Below, one piece after another: positions 1 to 5,672 of a DNA stretch of 5,672 nt. The stretch comes from Actinomycetes bacterium (GTDB lineage Bacteria > Actinomycetota > Acidimicrobiia > Acidimicrobiales > Acidimicrobiaceae), in the NCBI GenBank assembly GCA_021823385.1, contig JAKAOC010000187.1, positions 1 to 5,672 on the forward strand, given 5' to 3'. A program made the translations under genes and the position numbers. How positions within the stretch are numbered: the first letter of the stretch is position 1; each line of letters opens with the position of its first letter. The notes beneath the pieces were generated by a model, which was given only the letters and a program-made list of their open reading frames with translations, was not told the DNA's origin and made no database searches.

Positions 1-325
1 CGGACATCCGTTCGGCGAGGCCGGCCGGCTCTATTTGCTCCGCCCTCAGGCAGTTCTGGGCACTCTTGGCCGATCCGGCGAAGGAGACGCCGCGCGCGTT
101 GGAAAGAACCAGGCGAAAGACGCCTTCATCGGCGAGCGCCCCTTGTAGCTGCCAGCCCTTGGAGTGCAGCGACCAGTCCAGCGTGTCGTAAAGGATCCGC
201 TGCTCCTGGTGGGGATGGATCGAGATTTCCAGTGGCGCCTTGTCCGATGAGTCGGAAAGGCGCTTTACCACGGAGCCGGCTTCGAGGGGCCCGGGCGCGC
301 GGAATGAGAGGTGGGTCTCGGTCAA
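1..325 (-). CDS. CHAD-domain protein, N-terminal CYTH-like part (partial, runs off left edge)
   Basis: On the minus strand a frame opens at a TTG (323-325), directly after an in-frame TGA (326-328), and stays open for 108 codons to the window edge. The translation begins LTETHLSFRAPGPLEAGSVV and has the signature YDTLDW at residues 46-51, followed by SLHSKGWQLQ and a strand-like FRLVLSNARGV. This matches the pattern of CYTH-like domains fused to CHAD domains, in which a YxDTxDWxLxxxGxxL stretch follows the first beta strands. CYTH domains bind triphosphates or polyphosphate and CHAD domains bind polyphosphate; here only the CYTH-like front is visible, so the CHAD half is inferred. The gene diverges from the nuclease operon. 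No strong Shine-Dalgarno precedes the TTG, so the start is uncertain; the alternative GTG at 269-271 would remove the first strand. The family assignment comes from motif recognition only. Confidence 0.62.
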   Translation of the reverse strand, partial: MTETHLSFRAPGPLEAGSVVKRLSDSSDKAPLEISIHPHQEQRILYDTLDWSLHSKGWQLQGALADEGVFRLVLSNARGVSFAGSAKSAQNCLRAEQIEPAGLAERMS

Positions 326-375
326 TCAGGTCCGGGCCGGAGAGGTGCGCATGTGGCCATTCCCATGAAGGATAT

Positions 376-388
376 CAGCTCCGAGCTG
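376..388. repeat. 13-bp operator-like inverted repeat
   Basis: CAGCTC, one central C, then GAGCTG form a perfect 6-bp inverted repeat. The 1-nt centre is too short for an RNA hairpin loop, so if functional it would more likely be a protein-binding dyad. It abuts a GATATC palindrome (371-376) that overlaps the weak minus-strand -10 candidate. A 12-of-12 match could also arise by chance in GC-rich DNA. Confidence 0.35.
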
Positions 389-454
389 CGCCGTCCGTGC
401 CAAGGCCATTTGTCGGCCCGCGCCTGTGTCGCAGGGCGGGGATAACATCTTGGC

Positions 455-476
455 GGGGGAGCCCGAGGGGGAGCCC
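455..476 (+). repeat. Tandem direct repeat GGGGGAGCCC x2, 12-bp period
   Basis: The 10-mer GGGGGAGCCC occurs at 455-464 and again at 467-476, separated by GA. It lies in the leader just upstream of the nuclease gene's ribosome binding site. With the G runs at 434-436 and 438-441 it makes a G-rich leader. No function is assigned. Confidence 0.55.
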
Positions 477-485
477 CGCATCATC

Positions 486-491
486 GAGGAG
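486..491 (+). promoter_or_regulatory. Ribosome binding site fixing the TTG start of the nuclease gene
   Basis: GAGGAG lies 7 nt upstream of the TTG at 499-501, ideal Shine-Dalgarno spacing. It decides the start: the reading frame is open back to 232, but the upstream codons have no comparable site, and their product would overlap the divergent gene and carry an arginine-rich, low-complexity extension absent from the family. Confidence 0.75.
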
Positions 492-498
492 TCACCAC

Positions 499-1806
499 TT
501 GGCATCGCCTGATTGCACCTTCGTGCACGCCGCCGACCTGCATCTGGATTCGCCCTTCATCGGCCTCTCCGGCCGTTTGGGAAGCGCCTTCGGCGAGCTC
601 GCCGTACGCGCCTCGCTGGAGTCGATGGGAAGGCTCTTCGCGCTCGCGCGTGAGAGCGAAGCCGATTTCATGGTCATCGCCGGAGATCTCTACGACGGCG
701 CAAAAGTGGGGGTGAGGGCCAAAGTCGCCTTCCTGGACAAGGTGCGCGAGGCGGGGGCCTTCGGACTGAAGGTTCTGGTGGCCCTCGGCAACCACGATCC
801 TGTCGACGAGGGCTGGTACCGGGCGGGAGAACTCCCGGAGAACCTGCACATTTTCGCGCCCGGGGAGCCCGAAACGGTCTCCTTCCTCACTCGCTCCGGT
901 CGCCGGGTGGAAGTGACCGGAGTCTCCTACCGCCAGCGCCGGGAGACCGAGAACCTCTCGCTTCGCTTTCCCGCGGCCGACCCCTCGGTATTCTCGGTGG
1001 CGGTGCTGCATGCCAACGTCGGGGGCAACCCCAACCATGACTCCTACGCGCCTGCCTCGCTCGACGACCTGACCCGGCTCGGATACGACTACTTCGCCCT
1101 CGGGCACATCCATCGCCAGGCCGTGCTCGCGGAGCGGCCCATGGTGGCCTATTCGGGAACCCTCCAGGGGCGAAGCATGAAGGAGAGCGAGCTGGGGCCA
1201 AAGGGGGCCATGGTGGTTCGCCACTCGCCGACCCTCGGGCTGAGCGCGGAGTTCGTCGAACTGGCCGCGGTGCGCTTCGAGCGTATCGAGGTCGAGGTGC
1301 CCGAGGGCGGGGAGACGGCGCTGGTGGAGGCCATGGCGGAGAAGGTGACCGGGGCGCAAGGGGAGCTGGGGGATCTCTCCGGACTCGTCGTGAGAGTGAT
1401 CCTGACCGGCAGTGCGGAGGTTTCCGGCGCCGAGCCCGAATTCCTGGAGGCGGCGGCCCAGGCTCTGCGCGACCGGGTGGAGGGACTGGAGAGGCCGAAG
1501 GTCTTCGTCGAGTCCCTCGAGTCCAAGGTCGAGGCCCGCCTCGACCTGGCGGAGGTATCGCTTCGTCCTGATCTTGCCGGACTCCTGGCGGCTACGGCGC
1601 TGGAGGCGCCGCCACTTCAAACGGATCTGGCCGCCCTGGCCGCAGGGCTGCGCGGCCGGGCGCTCAATACGCCGGCCGTCAACGCCCTTCGTGAGATCGC
1701 CGCCGAAGGACTGCTTGGGCGCGCCGAGCTTGACGACGTGGCCGCGCGCGCCTGCCTCCTCGCCATCGGGCCACTGGTCGGCAGCGACGCCAGGGGGGCA
1801 CGGTGA
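499..1806 (+). CDS. DNA repair exonuclease, SbcD/YhaO-type metallophosphoesterase (Mre11 family)
   Basis: This 435-residue protein, started at TTG 499, is a calcineurin-like phosphoesterase. The metal-binding and catalytic motifs appear in order: DLH (D13, H15), GDLYD (D63), GNHD (N98, H99), LHANVGG (H171) and GHIH (H203, H205). They are followed by YSGTLQGRSMKES (about 218-230) and GPKG, the conserved segment typical of YhaO-like proteins. The C-terminal third, from about residue 255, corresponds to the capping and partner-binding region and is less conserved. By family, it should cut DNA in a Mn-dependent manner, in complex with the ATPase encoded next. Its stop codon overlaps the start of that ATPase gene by 4 nt, so the two are very likely translationally coupled and made together. 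The length suits SbcD/YhaO (about 400 residues). All core motifs are intact, so it should be active. The specific substrate is unknown; classical SbcD is less likely because the partner is YhaN-like. Confidence 0.9.
   Translation: MASPDCTFVHAADLHLDSPFIGLSGRLGSAFGELAVRASLESMGRLFALARESEADFMVIAGDLYDGAKVGVRAKVAFLDKVREAGAFGLKVLVALGNHDPVDEGWYRAGELPENLHIFAPGEPETVSFLTRSGRRVEVTGVSYRQRRETENLSLRFPAADPSVFSVAVLHANVGGNPNHDSYAPASLDDLTRLGYDYFALGHIHRQAVLAERPMVAYSGTLQGRSMKESELGPKGAMVVRHSPTLGLSAEFVELAAVRFERIEVEVPEGGETALVEAMAEKVTGAQGELGDLSGLVVRVILTGSAEVSGAEPEFLEAAAQALRDRVEGLERPKVFVESLESKVEARLDLAEVSLRPDLAGLLAATALEAPPLQTDLAALAAGLRGRALNTPAVNALREIAAEGLLGRAELDDVAARACLLAIGPLVGSDARGAR
1792..1798 (+). promoter_or_regulatory. 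Ribosome binding site for the ATPase gene, inside the nuclease gene
   Basis: AGGGGGG ends 4 nt before the GTG at 1803-1805. The GTG overlaps the nuclease stop TGA (1804-1806) in the arrangement GTGA. The site lies within the last codons of the nuclease gene, which fits coupled translation with a ribosome reinitiating or shifting back after termination. The spacer is slightly short. Confidence 0.55.
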
Positions 1807-4800
1807 GCACGGAGCCGAGCGGAAGCCTGACCCTCGAGGAGCTCGAAGCCCGGCGCATCGGAGGTCTTCGCGGCGTTCGCCTGCAGTTCGGTCCCGGCTT
1901 CAACCTGGTACACGGGCGCAACGAGGCGGGCAAGTCAACCATGCGCGCGCTGGTTTCCTTCGTCCTCTTCGGCGAGCTTCCCTCCCATCTGGAGGCATCC
2001 GAGCCCCAGGGCTCGGCGGTGCTCAGCGTCGGTGCGCGCAGGCTCTTCATCGAAAGGGGACTTGAGCGTGGGAGGGGGGCCAGGCCCAACAAGCGGCTGG
2101 TGATCGAAGAGGAGCTGGGCATCGGCGGGTCCAGATATCGCTCCGAACTTCCGATGGCCGATCACAGCGACGCATGGATCACCCGCACACTGGGGGGCCT
2201 CACCGCCGGGGTCTTCTCGGACTTCTACTCCATCGGCATCGAGCAGATGATCGCAACCAGTGCCAGGAATTCCGATGTCGTGCGGCGCATCCAGGAGGCG
2301 TCGGTGAGCGGCGGCGGGAAGAGCCCGACCGAGCTTGCCGAGCAGTTGCGATCCAGGGCCTACAGCCTGTGGCCTCCGCGCGCTGCGGAACCCGGATCCA
2401 TCAATGCCATGCTGAAGGAGCTTGACGAGGTCCGCCGCGATCTGCGCCTCGCCGAGCTGGACGCCAACCGGTACGAGTCTTTGATCGCCCAGCGGGATGG
2501 GACGCGCGAACTGATTGCCTCCATCGAAGGGCAGCTGGGGGAGCTCGACACCTGGTCTCACCAGCTCGGCCTGGCGGAGCAGCTTGCCGGAGTGCTGGAG
2601 AGGCGGTTGGGGCGGGAGCGCGCGCTCGTCCCGCTGATCTCCGCTGTCGAGGTGCCAGTTGAGGCGGAGGAGGAAATCTCGGAAGCCTTCGACTCCCTCG
2701 CCACTGCGGAGGAGGTGCGTGCGAAGGCGCTTTCGCGGTTGGAGCAGGCCCGCCGCCAGCTGGCCGTGGTCGATCCCGGTGGCAGCGTCTCGGTCCTCGA
2801 GTTGCGTATCGCCGCTCTTGACCGCCGGCGCGAGGGTGTCCGCAGGGCGGCGGAGGAGCTGGACCGTTCGGAGCGCCTCGAGCGCAGCGCGGAGGAGCAG
2901 GCCGTGCGCCTGCAGGAAACCTTCGGAGTGAACAGGGCCGATCCGATCGGCGCCAAGGATCTCGACGCTCTGGGCGAGGCGGTACGCCTGGCCGCTGTCG
3001 TGTCCAGAGCCCGGGATGAAATGGCCTCGCTGGAGGGCGAGCGGGCGACGCATGCAGAGTCCGCGCAGCGGGCGCGCCAGTCCTATGCACAGGCTCTGGG
3101 CAGGATGGGCGGATTCGTCTCGCCGGCCCTGGCCGCGCTCTCCGAGCCGGCCGGCGAGAGTGCTTATTCCGCCCTCACGGCGGAGCTGGACGGGGCAAGG
3201 CGCGCAGCCGGAGACGGCGCACGGCTGGAGCGCGAGATCGCGGCGAGGCGGAGGGATACGGAGCTCGCCGCCGCCCGGCTGGGGGCTGCGGGACCGCGGA
3301 GTCTGGGTGGGATTGCGATTGCCCTGGTGCTCTTTTCCGCGGCGGCCCTGTTTGCGGGCAAGGGTGGAACCGGCGCCCTGGCGCTGGCGGCCGCGGCACT
3401 GGTCGTGGCCGTCGTGGCGGTGGTGGTGTTGATCCGCTCCCGGGGAGTCGCCCTCGCCAAGCGTGCCGGGGTAGACGGCCTGGAAAAGATGTTGGCCGAC
3501 CGCGCTGCACTGGAGGCCGGGCTTTCGCGCGCCCTTCCTTCTTTTGGCGATTTCTCGGTGGCCCAGGTCGAGCTGACCGGCATCAGCGAAAACGCCGTGC
3601 GGCTACGGGAGGTTGCAGAGGAGTGCCGTACACACGAGGATGCCCTCGCCGAGCTGGACCAGCGGCTTGAAGCCCTGGAGGAGCGCTCCTCGGCTGCAGA
3701 GGCCAAGCTCGCTGAGGTTTGTGCCGGGCTTGCGGATCCGGCGGCGCTGCTTGCCGGAAACCATGATGGGCTGCCTGCGGTCTTGGGTGACCTGCGATGG
3801 CAGTTGTCTTCGCTCGGCTCCGCACGTGCCTCGGCCGTGTCGGCGCGTTCCGAGATCGACTCGTTCGCCGCTGACGTCAGGGAGCTCGCGGTCGAGGCGG
3901 GAATCTCGGCCGAAGGCGACTCGATCGAGATTCTCGACCGGCTGCTCGAACGCCTGGCGGAGGTGAAAAGTGCCTCCGCCGCGGTGGCGGGCGTGGAGGC
4001 CGAGCTGGCGGACTCCGGTCTTGATGATGCGAAAAAGCAGGTGGCCCAGATCACCGCCCGCTTCGGAATTGCGGACCGGGGCCAGTGGAGGGATCACCTC
4101 GAGCGCCGGAGCGAGAGGCAGGGGCTGGAGCGCGAGCTCCACGCCATCGCCGAGGAGGAGGCAAGGCTGCACTCGGTGCTGGATGCGACCCCTTCCGGCC
4201 GCGCGTTGCTGGCCGATGTCGAGGCCGGTGCGGCGCTGGAAGGAAGGCGCAACGATATCGAGGAGCGCAGGGCGGATCTCTCGGAGAGGCTGAGCTCGGC
4301 CAACCAGGATCTCGGCGGCCTCGAGCGGCAGATCCAGGATCTGGGCGTGGACGCCAGGATGGCCGTGGCCAATGCGCGGGCGGAGACGCTGCGCGCCGAT
4401 ATCGCCCGCACCTTTGCCGACTGGGCCGCCTATGCCCTCGCCGAGCAGATGCTGCGCGAGGGGATCACGCGCTTCGGGCAGGAGCGCACGCGGGGGGCGG
4501 CTGAACTCGCTTCCGAGTTCTTCGCCGAGCTGACCAAGGGGCGCTACCCCGCACTCGAGCTGAACGACGACGAGCCCTGGGTACGCCGTGCGGACGGCGC
4601 CGAGCTGAAGCTAGAGTCGTTGAGCCGCGGGACTCTCGACCTTGCCTACCTGGCCACGCGCTTCGCGGTGGCGGAGGTGAGCGCCCTCGAGACCCCTCAG
4701 GGCCCACTGGGAGTCTTCCTGCTGCTGGATGACGTGCTCGTCAATCACGACCGGGAGCGCGCGCGCGAGGTCGTGCGACTGCTGCTGCGCACCGCCCGGA

Positions 4801-4910
4801 GAAAGCAGGTCGTCTTCATGACCTGTCACGAGCATCTGGTCGCCCTTGTGCAGGAGCTATCCGGGACGGAGGGCGAAAATGTGCCCACTATGCTGGAAAT
4901 CGGAGCTTGA
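1803..4910 (+). CDS. YhaN-type SMC/Rad50-like AAA ATPase, partner of the upstream nuclease
   Basis: This 1035-residue protein has the split ATPase head and long coiled coil of SbcC/Rad50/YhaN proteins. The N-terminal head has FGPGFNLVHG followed by a Walker A loop GRNEAGKST (38-46). A segment around 195-205 (WPPRAAEPGSINAML) resembles the region preceding the first coil in YhaN proteins. Long Glu/Ala/Arg-rich coiled coils occupy roughly 200-490 and 550-900. Two hydrophobic helices, about 502-518 and 524-544, sit at the midpoint where SbcC/Rad50 carries a CxxC zinc hook; no CxxC is present. The C-terminal head has the signature LSRGT (940-944), Walker B ending LLLDD (D976, D977), a D-loop-like VNHD (980-983) and a switch motif TCHEH (1007-1011). 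ATP binding should bring the heads together and gate the nuclease. The GTG start overlaps the nuclease stop. The membrane helices suggest anchoring at the cytoplasmic membrane, which is an inference from the sequence. It is probably not classical SbcC. Confidence 0.88.
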   Translation: MSTEPSGSLTLEELEARRIGGLRGVRLQFGPGFNLVHGRNEAGKSTMRALVSFVLFGELPSHLEASEPQGSAVLSVGARRLFIERGLERGRGARPNKRLVIEEELGIGGSRYRSELPMADHSDAWITRTLGGLTAGVFSDFYSIGIEQMIATSARNSDVVRRIQEASVSGGGKSPTELAEQLRSRAYSLWPPRAAEPGSINAMLKELDEVRRDLRLAELDANRYESLIAQRDGTRELIASIEGQLGELDTWSHQLGLAEQLAGVLERRLGRERALVPLISAVEVPVEAEEEISEAFDSLATAEEVRAKALSRLEQARRQLAVVDPGGSVSVLELRIAALDRRREGVRRAAEELDRSERLERSAEEQAVRLQETFGVNRADPIGAKDLDALGEAVRLAAVVSRARDEMASLEGERATHAESAQRARQSYAQALGRMGGFVSPALAALSEPAGESAYSALTAELDGARRAAGDGARLEREIAARRRDTELAAARLGAAGPRSLGGIAIALVLFSAAALFAGKGGTGALALAAAALVVAVVAVVVLIRSRGVALAKRAGVDGLEKMLADRAALEAGLSRALPSFGDFSVAQVELTGISENAVRLREVAEECRTHEDALAELDQRLEALEERSSAAEAKLAEVCAGLADPAALLAGNHDGLPAVLGDLRWQLSSLGSARASAVSARSEIDSFAADVRELAVEAGISAEGDSIEILDRLLERLAEVKSASAAVAGVEAELADSGLDDAKKQVAQITARFGIADRGQWRDHLERRSERQGLERELHAIAEEEARLHSVLDATPSGRALLADVEAGAALEGRRNDIEERRADLSERLSSANQDLGGLERQIQDLGVDARMAVANARAETLRADIARTFADWAAYALAEQMLREGITRFGQERTRGAAELASEFFAELTKGRYPALELNDDEPWVRRADGAELKLESLSRGTLDLAYLATRFAVAEVSALETPQGPLGVFLLLDDVLVNHDRERAREVVRLLLRTARRKQVVFMTCHEHLVALVQELSGTEGENVPTMLEIGA

Positions 4911-4939
4911 CGCTGAACCACCGTTCCCTCTTCATTGAG

Positions 4940-4960
4940 GTGACCCCCGCTGGGGGTCGC
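4940..4960 (+). terminator. Hairpin after the ATPase gene, possible terminator
   Basis: GACCCCC (4942-4948), loop GCT, then GGGGGTC (4952-4958) form a perfect 7-bp stem, extendable by one U-G and one G-C pair to 9 bp. It begins 29 nt after the stop codon of the operon. It lacks the U tract expected right after an intrinsic terminator; the nearest pyrimidine-rich stretch (about 4978-4989) starts nearly 20 nt later. It may terminate as a U-less hairpin, as often proposed in high-GC bacteria, or protect the mRNA 3' end. Confidence 0.5.
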
Positions 4961-4970
4961 GGCGCTCCGA

Positions 4971-5006
4971 TTGGAACTTCTCTCTTTTCAGAAGGCTGTG
5001 ATAAGC
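4971..5006 (+). promoter_or_regulatory. Leader of the MFS gene with weak promoter and RBS candidates
   Basis: TTGGAA (4971-4976) resembles a -35 box, but the best -10-like string, TGATAA (4999-5004), is 22 nt away and almost touches the start codon, so this is a poor promoter. AGAAGG (4990-4995) could be the Shine-Dalgarno, 11 nt before the ATG at 5007, somewhat far. An in-frame GTG at 4998-5000 is too close to it. The signals are weak overall, and an origin of transcription upstream is also possible. Confidence 0.25.
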
Positions 5007-5672
5007 ATGAGCCCAAGAACCTACCTTGGCTCAAAGATGTCGACCGTACTTAGAAGCGTCTCAGCAGCGGATCTCGGACTGGCCAATATCGCCCGCATGC
5101 CGGCGGCCATGGCGCCGCTCGCCCTGGTGCTGGCCGAGGGCCACAGTCGGCGCGCCCTGGCGGCGGGCTCGCTGCTGGTGGCGGCCTTCACCCTGGGCGA
5201 GATCGTCTTCTCGGCCCCTCTGGCCCGCCTGGGCGACAGGCTCGAAGTGCGTCCTGCCCTTGCGCGTCTGATGGTGCCTCTTGCCCTCTTGTGGGCGGTC
5301 TTCGGGCTGCTGGCCCCGCACTTTGCCAATGGGCTCGTCTTTGCGGCCCTCTTGGCCATGGCCATCCCGATCGGCGGGCTCGGCGCCGGCCTCTTCGGCA
5401 TCGCCAGGCACTTGATCGTCGGGGGCCACCGCTCCGGAGCGGGGCGCCTCACCATGGAGCGGCTGGTGGCCCTGGACACCTCGCTGATGGAGGTCTTCTT
5501 CTTCGTCGCCCCCATGCTGGTCTCGGCTTCCATTGTCCTGGGCGGACCTGCGTTCGCGGCATTCTCGGTCGCCTTCGTCGGCGCCGCGGGCCTCGCGCTG
5601 CTGAGTGCGCTCCCCGCGCGCGGCCGGGCCGCCACCGCCCCGCACGCCGAAGCGGAGGCGCCGTCGCGCTCC
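5007..5672 (+). CDS. Major facilitator superfamily transporter, N-terminal half (partial, runs off right edge)
   Basis: A frame opens at ATG 5007 and stays open for 222 codons to the window edge. The product is very hydrophobic, with about six membrane segments, near residues 23-43, 51-70, 87-104, 108-131, 160-178 and 181-203. A loop after the second segment, APLARLGDRLEVRP (about 70-83), is a variant of MFS motif A. The stretch LANIARMPAAMAPLALVL at the first helix and ALDTSLMEVFFFVAPML at the fifth resemble a group of actinobacterial MFS proteins of unknown substrate. The charged, Ala/Pro-rich tail from residue 204 would be the central cytoplasmic loop, so helices 7-12 should lie beyond the window (MFS proteins are usually about 400 residues). 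An in-frame ATG at 5037 would start at residue 11 and is an alternative. The gene follows the nuclease/ATPase operon after a 96-bp gap with a hairpin, so it is probably a separate unit. The substrate cannot be deduced. Confidence 0.8.
   Translation, partial: MSPRTYLGSKMSTVLRSVSAADLGLANIARMPAAMAPLALVLAEGHSRRALAAGSLLVAAFTLGEIVFSAPLARLGDRLEVRPALARLMVPLALLWAVFGLLAPHFANGLVFAALLAMAIPIGGLGAGLFGIARHLIVGGHRSGAGRLTMERLVALDTSLMEVFFFVAPMLVSASIVLGGPAFAAFSVAFVGAAGLALLSALPARGRAATAPHAEAEAPSRS

Larger units (their letters stand above)
326..498. other. Divergent intergenic region between CHAD/CYTH gene and nuclease operon
   Basis: This 173-bp stretch separates two divergently transcribed genes and should hold both promoters. 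It contains a 13-bp dyad (376-388), a short dyad TCCGG-G-CCGGA (331-341), a tandem G-rich repeat (455-476) and the nuclease gene's ribosome binding site. For the minus-strand gene a weak sigma-70-like pair is possible: TTGGCA (complement of 398-403) and TGATAT (complement of 372-377), but the 20-nt spacer is long. For the plus-strand operon the most AT-rich spot is GATAACAT (441-448), with no good -35 box at the right distance. I cannot place either promoter with confidence. Confidence 0.55.

Noticed and set aside
355..410. Direct repeat GGCCATT at 355-361 and 404-410
   Set aside because: It is only 7 bp with unrelated flanks and 42 bp between copies, easily due to chance in this composition; it does not resemble an attachment site or an iteron array.
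481..1620. Long antisense open frame (379 codons) opposite the nuclease gene
   Set aside because: It lies wholly opposite a gene with intact catalytic motifs. Its product is a low-complexity Arg/His/Gly-rich string with no recognisable domain, typical of antisense frames in GC-rich DNA.
1412..2065. Plus-strand frame spanning the nuclease/ATPase junction
   Set aside because: It is an out-of-frame shadow, rich in Arg, Pro and Ser, over two well-supported genes. I see no motif, and no sign that it is a frameshifted product.
1935..3053. Long antisense open frame (372 codons) opposite the ATPase gene
   Set aside because: It lies opposite the Walker A and coiled-coil coding region. Its composition reflects the complement of Glu/Ala/Arg codons and no family motif is seen.
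3016..3432. Possible frameshift or gene break in the middle of the ATPase
   Set aside because: The 1035-codon frame is continuous through the region and both head halves are in the same frame. The other plus-strand frame here is a composition artefact.
5021..5635. Antisense frames opposite the MFS gene
   Set aside because: The sense frame encodes regular hydrophobic helices and an MFS motif A variant. The antisense products are Arg/Ala/Ser/Gly-rich without domains.
1..5672. CRISPR array, tRNA, rRNA, insertion sequence or phage attachment site
   Set aside because: No regularly spaced repeats, cloverleaf-like or rRNA-like stretches, transposase motifs or long terminal inverted repeats were seen on reading both strands.

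Overview
The window is strongly GC-rich, with G/C-biased third codon positions and several non-ATG starts (two TTG, one GTG). The MFS protein at the right edge resembles an actinobacterial type. Together these suggest a high-GC bacterium, most likely an actinomycetote. That assignment is an inference from gene style; there is no rRNA or other lineage marker here.

Layout, left to right. (1) The N-terminal part of a minus-strand gene (1-325, running off the left edge) looks like the CYTH-like front half of a CHAD-domain protein. (2) A 173-bp divergent intergenic region (326-498) holds a 13-bp dyad, a tandem G-rich repeat and the ribosome binding site of the next gene. (3) A two-gene plus-strand operon follows: an SbcD/YhaO-type Mre11-family metallophosphoesterase (499-1806) and, overlapping it by 4 nt (GTGA), a YhaN-type SMC/Rad50-like ATPase (1803-4910). 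(4) A 96-bp gap contains a strong short hairpin. (5) The N-terminal half of a major facilitator superfamily transporter (5007 to the right edge) follows on the plus strand.

The core of the window is the nuclease/ATPase pair. Proteins of this kind form an Mre11-Rad50-like complex in which ATP binding by the coiled-coil ATPase controls the Mn-dependent nuclease on DNA ends or structures. The ATPase has no CxxC zinc hook. Instead, two hydrophobic helices sit almost exactly at its midpoint, which marks it as YhaN-like rather than classical SbcC and suggests a complex tethered to the membrane. The flanking CHAD/CYTH and MFS genes have no evident functional link to the pair.

I see no tRNA, rRNA, CRISPR array, insertion sequence or phage gene. 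The window looks like an ordinary chromosomal region. Its most interesting feature is the membrane-hairpin version of the Rad50-like ATPase. I do not see convincing evidence for a wholly new system.
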